DNA of 64,000 nucleotides, from assembly GCA_907163375.1 (NCBI GenBank), contig CAJQUW010005576.1:51376-115375 (forward strand). Reading direction: 5' to 3'. A program made the translations under genes and the position numbers. The notes beneath the pieces were generated by a model that searched no databases, was not told the DNA's origin, and worked only from the letters and a program-made list of their open reading frames with translations. Of this stretch, positions 43,527 through 53,903 are shown piece by piece (within the stretch, counting starts at the first letter, position 1; the number at the start of each line of letters is the position of its first letter). This stretch comes from Prostheceraeus crozeri. Taxonomy: Eukaryota; Platyhelminthes; Polycladida; Euryleptidae.

Positions 43527-43818
43527 TTGAACGAAATTATGTTTAAGCTTGATACTTCAACAAGATAGAGACTTCACTCAAATAATACGTCTCAAATTTG
43601 GAATTCACTAGAGAGCAGTTCACTTGTACGCCTCAAATAATAACAGAATTCGCTAGACAACAGTTCACTTATGCGTCTCAAAGACAGAGTGAAATGACAC
43701 GAATGTCACTTTGCATATATACTTTCATATTCATCATTCATTGGCTGTTCATTCTGATTGGTTGCTTGTTGATACTTAAGAATTAGAAAACATTTCAAAG
43801 TTATTATTCACAGTCAAC
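43527..43818. other. Intergenic control region with a short repeat
   Basis: Holds the polymerase promoter and a two-copy repeat of about 45 bp (GAATTCACTAGAGAGCAG at 43600 and GAATTCGCTAGACAACAG at about 43650). A plus-strand frame ending LLILKN is likely chance. Confidence 0.5.
43715..43761 (-). promoter_or_regulatory. Polymerase promoter: two CCAAT boxes and a TATA box
   Basis: On the minus strand CCAAT (43761-43757) and CCAAT (43744-43740) are 17 bp apart, followed by TATATAT at 43721-43715. Order, number and spacing mirror the left promoter at 27346-27394. The polymerase ATG is about 190 bases downstream. Confidence 0.7.
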
Positions 43819-44268
43819 ATGACAAGTCCTCCGACCACACCAAACACAAAATTCTCTTCTCCATGCTCAACACCAAAGGCGCTCGTTGCACCAAACGCTC
43901 CAACGAAGGGGAAGGTAGAGAAGGTGTACCGACTGGACAATATCAGAAAGTTGTCATTAGCAGCGGATGATGAAGAGGAGAGTGTATGTGAGAAGGAGTG
44001 TCCCGACTTAACAGGCGTGAGGTGGAAGTATCTCCAGTATGATACTGACGATGTGATGGAGATCACCAGCACCAAATTCCTCCACCAATTATGGGAGTGG
44101 TACACCCCTAACTCCCAGCCACGAACTATGGCGGAGTGGGAGTATATTGACAAAGTGAGGCTCGCAGTGGAAGAACGATTAAAGCAAGTGAACTGTTTTT
44201 GTGATCTATGTGAAGCCAGACTCTGGGACGATATTGATGATGAAGACCTTTTGAAATACATGCCATAA
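43819..44268 (+). CDS. Small acidic protein, unknown
   Basis: 149 residues starting MTSPPTTPNTKF, with a Pro/Thr/Ser-rich N terminus of 40 residues, an acidic stretch (ADDEEESVCEKE), a compact helical part (KFLHQLWEWYTPNSQ, IDKVRLAVEERLKQ) and a Cys pair (CFCDLC) before an acidic end. The stop overlaps a poly(A) signal (44267-44272). It is divergent from the polymerase gene. No family recognised. A regulator that binds a host factor through the acidic and Pro-rich parts is only a guess. The opposite-strand frame here is a shadow. Confidence 0.6.
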   Translation: MTSPPTTPNTKFSSPCSTPKALVAPNAPTKGKVEKVYRLDNIRKLSLAADDEEESVCEKECPDLTGVRWKYLQYDTDDVMEITSTKFLHQLWEWYTPNSQPRTMAEWEYIDKVRLAVEERLKQVNCFCDLCEARLWDDIDDEDLLKYMP

Positions 44269-44272
44269 TAAA
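44267..44272 (+). terminator. Poly(A) signal overlapping a stop codon
   Basis: AATAAA shares bases with the stop of the acidic-protein gene, the same compact arrangement seen at 35085 and 35115. Confidence 0.65.
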
Positions 44273-45017
44273 TTTTTATTTCATATTATCTTTGCTTTCA
44301 TACTGAATTACTTGAATGGGGCTTCAGTGGATGATTTAAGCATGTATACTTTTTCATTTGGAAATAGTAACACGCTTAGTCTAACTTGCAAATCTTATAA
44401 CATTTCATATGGGTGATGATGGTAGATGAAATAGTGTTAAATAAAATTAAGATAGCTTACACTTCTGATACAGGGATAGCAATCGACTGCGATCCATGTG
44501 TAAAGAGCTTGTTAGACTACGAAAGAGAGAAGTGTGTTATGTTGCGTGTGGCGCGTGAGTGTCCTCCCATTTCATTCCATTCATCAATTCGTCTCATTGA
44601 TAGAGACAGGTAGAACTCATGGTTCTCATAACGTATGCAGTGGAAAGTTTTAGGCAACCTTCGACAGTTGGCTAAATGTCGCCCTGGCGCGAATGCATAC
44701 TACGTTGAGACAGAGGCAATCACTTGCAAACATGACGCAGAGAGGTTTAACAAGATTGACCATTGCCGAATGTCCCTTGCGGTATACATAGCTATGGGTT
44801 TCACCGCCGCCCTTGACAGGAACGCCCGTCGAAAGGAAGTATTACACCGAACTTCATTTGCAACGTTCAAGTTGACTGATAGCAGATTCAACTTAATGAT
44901 AGTATTCGCCAGTCCGAAGACTGCCCAGGGCAAACCGCGTGGAGGTTCTATCATGTCTTGCCCCATGGTGGCCCTTAAGAGAGCCGGTGGTTCGTTCTCG
45001 GGGTGTGTGGTAGGGAC
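44273..45017. other. Polinton spacer without a convincing gene
   Basis: A plus-strand frame at 44413-44613 and a longer one at 44635-45120 exist, but the latter is antisense to the 3' end of the spliced coiled-coil gene. G+C is higher than in the flanks. It may be the 3' UTR of that gene. Confidence 0.35.
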
Positions 45018-46190
45018 TCAGGCTTGCTGTTTCGACTGTGGCTCCGGCAACGGGGCGGGTGGTCGCTTCTCTTGGATGTCTGTAAAGAAAGAAGTAGTGA
45101 GTTATCATCTTACATTTTAATTTAGTCATTTTTACTTACAGATCTTCTCGGACGCTTCCTCATAAAGGAAATTCGAGATCGGATCACGATGATCGAAGGT
45201 GAAGTGTAGACACTCCACCCCTTTCTTCACCCGAGAGTAGCATTTCTCCCCTCTTCCACGCTCGTACAAGAGAGGAGTTTCTGCTACTCTCCCCTTTCTA
45301 ATAGGGATGTGCAGACGACTGGAACGCACCCTTCGATCGCGATCCACCAGCTGCGCCGAACGGTGCAGCTCGTGGTTCGTCTCGACAACCTTAGCCATCT
45401 GCACACGGAGTCTCTCCACTTCCTCCTTCAACCTTCGTATCTCCTTCTCCCTACTTTCCCTCTCTGCTAGCAAAGCCTCTTCTCTGGCTTTCCCCTCGAG
45501 AGTCTTGAGCCTCTCCTGCTCCAACTCGCCATCCCGCTCGCTTAATCTCTCCTTCACCTTCTTCATCTCTCCGGCCACGTTCTTTAGGTCCTCATACTTT
45601 GCCTTGTATGAGAAGGCCTCCTCCTTCAACTTCTCCACCTCTTTCTTTAGTCTATCCCGTTCGGCGATCACCGGCGGGCGCTTGACAAAATTGCGACATT
45701 GTGTTGCAATTCCGCTCGCAGTTACGGCTGTAGGGGTCTCGCGATCGAGGTCGACGTCCTCGATAGGTTGCGACTGTAGCTCTCCCTCCTCCTCCTCACT
45801 ATCGCTGCTGGACAGCGAGCTCTCGCTACTAAGCGAGGATACAGCGGCAATCGCTTCAATGGCGGATTGTAGCTCAGTGGCCTCAGTGGTGAAGAGTGAA
45901 CTCCGTTCTTGCTCGTTGGCAGATTGTAGCTCCAAAGAACGGAGCTCAGTGGCGAAGAGTGAACTCCGTTCTTCTTCGCCTACTTCGCCTGTTTGACACT
46001 CGCTGTGTTGTGAGTGCCAATCCTCCAGCCGCTCACTTAAGCGACTGACTTTGTGGGCTCCGCAATAGTAGCGAGCGACCCCTATCTGTTTCTTGTTAGT
46101 GCAAGCGTGTTTCTTGAAGGCGTCAGCTCGGAATACCTTCCGGCATTGACACAGTTTGAAACTGGTCTTCATATTATTGTATTTCGGCAT
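45018..46190 (-). CDS. Spliced coiled-coil protein with N-terminal Cys/His cluster
   Basis: The ATG at 46190 lies two bases after an acceptor (CGCTTCAG, intron end 46193). The 5' leader exon ends near 47229 with donor GTAAGT, giving a 1.0-kb leader intron. A second intron, 45139-45080 (donor GTAAGT, acceptor TTTCTTTACAG), leads to a short last exon ending at 45018. The N terminus has a Cys/His set (CQCRKVFRADAFKKHAC). The middle is acidic and Ser-rich (SSSDSEEEEGE), then about 120 residues of heptad-type coiled coil (RDRLKKEVEKLKEEAF, EKEIRRLKEEVERLRVQM). No family recognised. It has its own promoter at the right terminal repeat. Confidence 0.6.
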
Positions 46191-46194
46191 TTCT

Positions 46195-47228
46195 GAAGCG
46201 AAAAACGGAAAACAATGATTTTACACTTAGTGAGGAATGATAGATTTGAGTATAGTGAGTGGCACTCGATCCCGTCGACAGCCCGAAGGCCTTGTACTGA
46301 TCACTAGGGAAGTGAGAGATCTTCCCCGATACCCGCTATTTACAGCTGAAGACATCATTGTCACTGCCCCGAAGTGGTAACAGCAACGCCGAGTCAAAGG
46401 TAGTGAACAGTAGCTGGGATCTAACCCCTCAAAGCTGCCTTAGACTTAGTTAAATTTGAAATCTGATAGCACATTTGAACTTAGCATACTTGAAAACCTT
46501 GAGGAAACATCCCAAGTTATTGCTTTGATCAGCTTGATAGCAAGCCGTAGAGAGCTTGATTCACCAGCGTTTTGCAATGGAGATGTTTAGAGGCCACCCA
46601 TGACAAGATAGCTAAGACTCAACCGATTGGCGTTCAAAGTGCTACGTTGAGAACTGTGTCAAATGCCCAACATGAGACATGAGTTGTCCCAGCGGTTACG
46701 GTCTAAACTATGACACACTCCCTTGCCACACTTATCACTACGGCATCGTCCGCCGTCCCGAAGGAACACCCTGTCAGTGGAATATTACAGCAAAACTCTC
46801 CGTGTCTTGCTCGCTTTCAGTGAAAAGCCGCTTATACCATGAGAAGACTGGCTCAGACATCATTAAAAATGCTTTCATTGACTTCAGCAGGGTCGAAAAC
46901 CCCAGAAAACCTCCAAAAATAGTGAATTTAAATTTTTCAACTTTTTAGCACTACTTATGAAATTTTATAAGTAGTCTATCACTTAGGGCAGGTCAATAGC
47001 GACCGAACCTTTTTTGAATCAAGTCAAACGGACTTGTAGAAGCAAAGTTACAAGCCTTTAAAGTTTTGGAGTCTTTTATGGCCTGGAGACGAAGGCCATC
47101 TCCTGGCGAACCTCTAAGTCTGACGCCTTAGCTGATATCAGCAATGAAATTTTCTAAGTCGGTTTCTTACAGAAACTCGGGATTTGGAATGTCCGAAGCT
47201 ATCATCGGAGCTCAGAGAGACGACTTAC
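46195..47228 (-). other. Leader intron of the coiled-coil gene
   Basis: About 1 kb bounded by GTAAGT and CTTCAG on the minus strand. No long open frame. Its base composition is more even than the flanks. No tRNA-like fold or known RNA was recognised. Confidence 0.4.
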
Positions 47229-47274
47229 CGTTGGCAATCTCTCGTCTGAATGACAAGTCTCTGTCGGTTCCCAG

Positions 47275-47309
47275 CTTATATAGTGTGTGGCGATCAGCTG
47301 ATGACGTAA
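47275..47309 (-). promoter_or_regulatory. Right-end Polinton promoter (CRE-like site and TATA)
   Basis: On the minus strand a TTACGTCA motif (47309-47302) precedes TATATAAG at 47282-47275. The leader exon then runs about 45 bases to the donor at 47229. It lies just inside the right terminal repeat. Confidence 0.6.
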
Positions 47310-47384
47310 TACCCATCATCCAAACACTAAAAACCCGTCTATCTCCGGTTCTAGTGCTCCGATTGAGCTGGAAATACACCATTT

Positions 47385-49037
47385 CCATGTAGAATTTGAC
47401 GCTGAATCCGAATCTGGCCTCCGTTTTCCCATCCGATGCTTCGTTTTGGCTCTACAGTAGGCAGCCATCGCAAAAATTCTAACTCGTTTTTCCGAAAAAT
47501 GTTGAAATTTTTTCTCTCCGATTGACTTGAAACTCTCCGATTGACATGAAACTCACCATACAGATAGAGAATTTCACGCTGATTCCAAATCTGAAATCCG
47601 TTTTCCAATCCGATGCTTCGTTTTGAAGCTACAGCCCAAAACGTCCCAAATTCTAACTCTGTCGTTTTTCGCCAATGTCCCAAAATCTTAAATGGCGTCT
47701 CACATCTAAACGAAGACAGATATGAACAAGCCGATTCTTTCAGTGAATTTGTCTCACTCTTAGCGTTCAAACGAGCTATGGCACGACTAAATCCGTCCAC
47801 TGGAAGGCAAAATCGAAGCGAGCTGTCCAGAGGGGGGGGACGTCAGCGAAAATTTTTTCTCTCCGATTGACTTGAAACTCACCATACAGATAGAGAATTT
47901 CACGCTGATTCCAAATCTGAAATCCGTTTTCCAATCCGATGCTTCGTTTTGAAGCTACAGCCCAAAACGTCCCAAATTCTAACTCTGTCGTTTTTCGCCA
48001 ATGTCCCAAAATCTTAAATGGCGTCTCACATCTAAACGAAGACAGATATGAACAAGCCGTTTGTTTCAGTGAATTGGTCTCACTCTTAGCTTTCAAACGA
48101 GCTATGGCACGACTAAATCCGTCCACTGGAAGCCAAAATCGAAGCGAGTTGTCGAGAGGGGGGAGTCAGCGAAAATTTTTTCTCTCCGATTGACTTGAAA
48201 CTCACCATACAGATAAAGAATTTCACGCTGATTCCAAATCTGAAATCCGTTTTCCCATCCGATGCTTCGTTTTGACGCTACAGTAGGCAGCCATCGCAAA
48301 AATTCTAACTCTGTCGTTTTTTCGAAAAATGTTGAAAATTTTTCTCTCCGATTGACTTGAAACTCTCCGATTGACATGAAACTCACCATACAGATAGAGA
48401 ATTTCACGCTGATTCCAAATCTGAAATCCGTTTTCCAATCCGATGCTTCGTTTTGAAGCTACAGCCCAAAACGTCCCAAATTCTAACTCTGTCGTTTTTC
48501 GCCAATGTCCCAAAATCTTAAATGGCGTCTCACATCTAAACGAAGACAGATATGAACAAGCAGTTAATTTCAGTGAATTTGTCTCACTCTTAGCGTTCAA
48601 ACGAGCTATGGCACGACTAAATCCGTCCACTGGAAGCCAAAATCGAAGCGAGCTGTCCAGAGGGGGGGGGAAGTCAGCGAAAATTTTTTCTCTCCGATTG
48701 ACTTGAAACTCACCATACAGATAGAGAATTTCACGCTGATTCCAAATCTGGCCTCCGTTTTCCTATCCGAGCACTCCTTCCACTCGAAACAGCCCATTTT
48801 ACAACCCAACATTCAGCAGATTGCACGAAAAACATCACACACTATAGCCTCAAGACTAATCCTGGCGGTCGCCCAAGTCCACCACGACACTCTGTCGTTC
48901 CAGAGGGGGGAGGGGGAGGGGGGTCAGACTCGAAGCACCACGGCGGCCGACCACGACACTCTGCCGTTCCAGAGGGGGGAGGGGGAGGGGAGGGGGAGGG
49001 GGCGTGCCGGTCGAGTGTTCGCCGTTTTCTTACTACT
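47385..49037 (-). repeat. Polinton right terminal inverted repeat
   Basis: Inverted copy of 25721-27332. It contains three tandem units anchored on GTCAGCG at 47842, 48165 and 48673. One unit is longer by about 180 bp and carries a GCAGCCATCGCAAAAATTC segment also found at the inner edge. The C-rich outer 230 bases end TTCTTACTACT. Confidence 0.92.
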
Positions 49038-49093
49038 GATGAACGTACAGATCGTTTAAAAGGATTTCCTTCTTTGTCATCCTGTCGGTGCAG

Positions 49094-49366
49094 CATTTTG
49101 TAAATTCACTATTGCTTTTGAGTACATGGTCTTTGGATAAGGACCAACAATCCAGATCAGGAATTGGCCTGATAAATATAAATGCCAATGAAAAAACATG
49201 GAAGCCAGATCGCACAAGTTGCATTTTGCCCCAACTAAGTTCCCCCGGCGTGTGCCATAATTTTCATGAAATCTCCATTCTAGGACTTTCTATGGTATTG
49301 TTAATTTCTATGGCCCAAGCCCTTCTCCCCTTCTTTGTAATTCAGTATTATATTATTATGACATAG
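49094..49366 (+). CDS. Possible terminal exon of a host membrane-protein gene
   Basis: An acceptor, ATCCTGTCGGTGCAG, ends at 49093 and opens a frame of 90 residues ending in a stop at 49366. The peptide has a hydrophilic Cys-bearing part (TWKPDRTSC, SSPGVCHNFHEI) and a 25-residue hydrophobic segment (GLSMVLLISMAQALLPFFV), as in the last transmembrane helix of a multi-pass protein. The Polinton target site lies 50 bases before the acceptor, so the element probably sits in an intron. Product not recognised. Confidence 0.4.
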   Translation, partial: HFVNSLLLLSTWSLDKDQQSRSGIGLININANEKTWKPDRTSCILPQLSSPGVCHNFHEISILGLSMVLLISMAQALLPFFVIQYYIIMT

Positions 49367-50207
49367 ACGTCGGTGTGAATTGTTAATTTTATACTGGACC
49401 ATATTCCCTCCTTTTTACCTGAAGATAGTTAACGGATGTTAACTGAAATTAATTAAATTGTTAAAAAATAACATAAAGAAAATCAAAACACCATCTTTCA
49501 ATATTGGCTCTTTCCAACTACATTCAAGACAACAACTTGTACTGAAAGTTGAGGAACAAATTGACACAGTGGGTTGCGATCGAAATCGTCTTCAATATTT
49601 TCGTGGATTTTATAATTGCAAGAATATGCTAGGCTATCGCATCACTATGCAGAGGGCAGACTAGAAAAAAAGTGAATAAAGGTAGTAATAAGAAAACAAT
49701 TATAGCGATCGTCTCAACTAATGAGAAGCCAGAATTAGAAGATTTCAAATGCGTGTTGGAGAGACAGCAACTATCCTGGAATTTGATAAATTCAGTCAAT
49801 CTTTGGTACTGATAGCGGTTGGTAATGCTGGCAAAGCAGAAGGTATAAACATTACATCATGTTATTCATAGACATCATTGGAAATTTCGTCGTGGCATTC
49901 AGGAAACCCCGAAAAATCAGTAATACCGGTAATCAGTGGCGTCGTCTCCGTGCCTGCGAGGCCTTCGCCGCATGCCCAAAAATAATTATTTACGTTCATA
50001 AAACGAAGGTTCAAATAGTTCTATTTTTTGTTTTTGAGAGCATCCTTACGTTTACAACTTTACATACACTTTACAGTTTCAAGTCACTACTCTCAAATAC
50101 GCTCCGAGCCCCAGCGCTCAGCTGTTAACTGCAGGGATCTTCAAGCGATCACACAATGCGCTGGGGGTGTTCACAGCAAATCACAGAGATTTGTGTGTTT
50201 GTGTGAT
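49367..50207. other. Spacer, no gene recognised
   Basis: AT-rich sequence between the possible host exon and the GIY-YIG frame. The GIY-YIG frame is open back to 50028 but without an ATG. Confidence 0.4.
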
Positions 50208-51212
50208 ATGTGGAGCGTGTCTCCCGATAGAAACGAAGAAGCAAATACATTGCAACAATGCAAGAAAATATCTATTTATAAATTCTTAGATTCAGATAGA
50301 GTAAGGCGCAAATTTTCCCTATTCTTGGCTTCGCCAAATTTTGGAGAAGATGATGACGCGTTGAATCGTCGTGTCTGCGTTCACCAATGGCTGAATGTCG
50401 GATCGGAAGGTGAAAAGCCGCTGAAAGATAGAGCGATGAAGTTTTCATTATTGATGTGTGATTCAGTCAGAGATAATGATTCAGGGCATACTGGTGAATC
50501 GCATGACTCTTTTGTACCAACGAGTCGTAAAAGAGCTCTTTTATTAGGTGAACACCATCGAGTCAAAAGAAATTGTTCTCAACAGCATTTGAATGATAGT
50601 AAAACAAGGTTAACCCAAAGATTTTTAAGTAACGGTTACCCTATGAAGGTCATTCGAAAATGGTTTACAGATACAGGAGAGAAAAATGATGAAAACAACA
50701 CCATACCGAGACCTTTCTTGAAATTACCTTATTATGGAGAAAGGCAACGCCGCGAAATAATCAACCTTGCTAAGAGAACAGAAGTTTGCGATAAAATCAG
50801 AATTATTTTTGAGACTGAACCAAATTTAGGTCTGAGATTCAGAAGGACTAAGGAACGGCCCCGTTGTGATGCAAATTGCTGGACGTGCAAGACCGGGGAA
50901 GGCATTGAACAGAGCTACAGTAAATTTGTTATTTATGAGATTACGTGTTTGATTTGTAAGAATTGTTATATAGGTGAAACATCTCGCACCATTAAGGCAA
51001 GACTCAATGAGCATACAACCTCAAGTTCATCAAAATTCTTTCAGCATGCTGAAGAACACAACACCAATATCCGAAATAGTTTATCTTGGAAGATCCTAAA
51101 GAGTGAACGTAACAATGCCAAGAGAAAATCCTTAGAGGCCATTTTCATACATAATGAGAATAATTTGATTAATGGTTGCTGCGGCGAGACATTATTACCT
51201 TTTTTGAGATAA
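50208..51212 (+). CDS. Penelope-like C-terminal region with GIY-YIG endonuclease
   Basis: From ATG 50208 (a TTG at 50028 is in frame) about 334 residues. The C-terminal third has a GIY-YIG-type nuclease core: VIYEITCLICKNCYIGETSR, then RLNEHT, with a Cys set before it (CDANCWTC). Before that, RFLSNGYPMKVIRKWF and FLKLPYYGERQRREI match the linker after the reverse transcriptase in Penelope-like elements. The reverse transcriptase itself is not present. The N-terminal 130 residues are unlike it and may be flanking sequence. It is either a 5'-truncated element or a separate GIY-YIG gene derived from one. Confidence 0.65.
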   Translation: MWSVSPDRNEEANTLQQCKKISIYKFLDSDRVRRKFSLFLASPNFGEDDDALNRRVCVHQWLNVGSEGEKPLKDRAMKFSLLMCDSVRDNDSGHTGESHDSFVPTSRKRALLLGEHHRVKRNCSQQHLNDSKTRLTQRFLSNGYPMKVIRKWFTDTGEKNDENNTIPRPFLKLPYYGERQRREIINLAKRTEVCDKIRIIFETEPNLGLRFRRTKERPRCDANCWTCKTGEGIEQSYSKFVIYEITCLICKNCYIGETSRTIKARLNEHTTSSSSKFFQHAEEHNTNIRNSLSWKILKSERNNAKRKSLEAIFIHNENNLINGCCGETLLPFLR

Positions 51213-53903
51213 ATTCATTTTTGTATTTCCTTTTATATATAAGCTTTTAATACTTTTCTAATATTTTTTGTGAATTATGCTTTCTTGTATTCCACAAATT
51301 GATACAGTGTTTACTATATATATAGTTGTTTGTTAATTTTTAAACCGCTGGTCGGCCTTCAATTGTCTTACCATAGTTAGCTTTGTATCTTCATTTCATA
51401 GTTGATGCATGTTTTTCTTATCTGTCTGTAGTTGATGAGCTGTTCGAAATATCTAAGTAATAATTTTGAATATTGATTTACGGCTGTAAAACATCTGTGC
51501 ATTCTATTGAATACCCTGTTGAAGGAATACGAAAGCTTGGTATATTAGAAATTTTTTTTTATTCCTGAGAAAGCCAGCGGCTATTTTTGACATAGTGCAT
51601 AATATCCAGGAATGGCCAAACAATTACGTACTTCATATTGGTGATATTATGTTTATGGCGGCGATTTCCAGAGTGGTTATTTTCTACACCGGCCAGTCGT
51701 CCGATGGATTGTACAGAAAACTCAAACCATCGTACACGAAGCTCATGGCATTGAAATAAAACTAAACCATTATCAAGAGATAGAATATGAGGAGGAGCAC
51801 AAAAAACAATTCAGCAGCCCTAAATTTGAAACATGTAAGTCATTGACAGGCTATAATAAACACAAGAGTTGCGTTTGCGAGAGCTTCCTCGAGAGTGAAT
51901 GTTCTCTATAGTGATCTCACCAAGACGATCAAGCGTCAGGATTGCATGCTTATGAAGCTGCTCAGAAAAAGAGGCTGTCACATTGGACTCATAGTGAATC
52001 ACAATTTACATTCGGAATAGTCTACATTGGGTAGTCTATGGACTTCAGTGTACCTCCCATTTAAATATCAGTATCTATTTCCCACATCATTTCATTTCAT
52101 TCTGTAGTAATGGATGCCAACATATGACTTGAATGTTCATGTACTTGTACAAGTGTTTGAAAATTCACTGAAATTAAGATAGTGTCATATTAATTACATT
52201 ATGCAGTTCATGCTGTCTGCTGCAGAAATATAGGAAACCACTATGGAGCGAAGGCCTATGGTCTGGGAGCACGCGACGCTACTGCCGGTAATTTATTTCA
52301 ATCTTACCGGAAAAAACACTGCATACTACCTACTCATTGAAAGATGACTATATTCTCTTTGGAGCAGCTGAGTGATTATCATAGCACTCACAGCTTGAAA
52401 TCTTCATTGAGGCTCGCTGGATTTATCGTCCAACAGACCAGTGCGACTGCACAACTCACGCAATCTGCTTATTGACAGTGTAAAGGGGGAGTTGTCAGTC
52501 TGGCTCCCCACAAGTAGCCTCCTGCCCAGCATCATCTTTGCACCCTATCGTCTTGCCAAGCATTGACAGTTGAATCGATGAGTAGGCCTACTGGCAAAAG
52601 TTAGACCACCTACAAATCTAGGGAAATTCTGAAAGATCGTCATTCCATGTGCACGGATCCATCTTACTTGAGTAGGTCTACTGATCTAAAGACTACACTA
52701 TTTTCTCAACAACGAATCGTAGTCTTGGTAAAGAAAGTCGTATGCTGAGCACTATATATATTATCTTGATCGACTGCGTTACGGACGGAACACCATCGCC
52801 GAAGACTATCGATGGTTTAAATGGGAAAATAAGCAAAACAACTGTCGTCAGCTACATTCCCACTGCAGCTAAGTCAGTGCCTTATCCTTAGATGGGACAA
52901 AATGGGCATTATTTGTTCAAGAGATCTGTAGTCGCTGTGTTCATGTTGAATCAAGAAGTCTTTGGTCAAATAATGTATCCGGCATAAATTACCAACAAAA
53001 ATTTCATGAAAGGCTAGTACATGACATGTCGGGACGTCGTCACACAGAAAATGTAGTGCAGTACATTGTCGGTCTGCAGCGTGCTTTGACAAAAATCTAA
53101 CTGCTTTGAAAACTGAAAGCAATTACTGTATAAACTTGGTTTATACAATTGCACATGAAATAATACACGCACACTGAAAAGTGATCAGAGTGGTCGAATT
53201 TAGGCGATAGCACTGATGAAAAGTATCAAATGCCAACAAAGCATTTCAATCTAAGAAGGGTGCTGTTAAGTTTGATCACTTTGTGTTAATAATCATAGAT
53301 TTCTTTTCTGATAATGCTTCTCTGACTTCTACTAGGACTATGCCCAATATCTACGAGTTGACACTTCCGTTAAGCCTTTTCAGCAAAGATATCCATGCCC
53401 CATATTTCATGATGTGTTAACGTTGTTACTAGCAGTTTGTAATTTGACTAATTTGACTAGACTAGAACTCTTGCTCTTCGAAGGGACAACTTACCATTAA
53501 GTAAGTATTCTGGAGATTGTAATAAATCATCTGTAAATATTGTAAATGATATGATTTATGTTCTTTTAGATACCGTCTCATATGGCTTCTATACAATAAA
53601 CGAATTATTGCCAAGGACGCGTTTTACAGTATTTAATGGTAAGGATACAATTACGGATTTTGGAAGTATCAGTCCCCTCAATTGATGTCCTGTAAGTACG
53701 TTCCATGTCTTTGAAAGAATAATGAAAATTATGTCAAAGGTGTAAGCAGCTAAAGTCGAGTTTATAAAGTTTCAAGAAATTGAAGTATTGTCAATTTGGT
53801 CAATCATCAAAGTTGTTAGAAATTCACAAGTCGATTTTAAAACTCAAAGTCCACTGTCTATATATCGTTTCATAAGGTTGTCAATTTATCCTGGAATTTT
53901 GGT
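51213..53903. other. Noncoding stretch
   Basis: No coding frame with recognisable domains. It may contain the 5' LTR and leader of the BEL element that starts at 53904, but without a second LTR the borders cannot be drawn. Confidence 0.4.

Larger units (their letters stand above)
25721..49037. mobile_element. Polinton/Maverick, nearly whole
   Basis: A 23.3-kb element whose ends are inverted copies starting AGTAGTAAGAAAACGGCG, flanked on both sides by the exact 6-bp duplication GATGAA (25715-25720 and 49038-49043). Starting with AG and making a 6-bp duplication are Polinton hallmarks. It carries the full core set: protein-primed DNA polymerase B, retroviral-type integrase, packaging ATPase, adenain-like protease and jelly-roll major capsid protein, plus about ten accessory genes. 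Exact duplication, near-identical terminal repeats and long open frames indicate a young insertion. It looks nearly whole, with about two interrupted genes. Confidence 0.97.

Noticed and set aside
43776-44261. Minus-strand 161-codon frame
   Set aside because: It is antisense to the small acidic gene, which has a better start, composition and poly(A) signal.
44635-45120. Plus-strand 161-codon frame
   Set aside because: It overlaps the intron and last exon of the minus-strand coiled-coil gene, has no recognisable domain, and its composition changes along its length.
45307-45996. Plus-strand 229-codon Ser-rich frame
   Set aside because: It is antisense to the coiled-coil gene, whose Lys/Glu-rich codons give Ser/Leu/Phe on the other strand.
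46195-47228. A Pol III RNA (VA-like) in the leader intron
   Set aside because: A box-B-like GGTTAGATCCC was seen on the minus strand, but no matching box A or stable cloverleaf could be drawn by eye.
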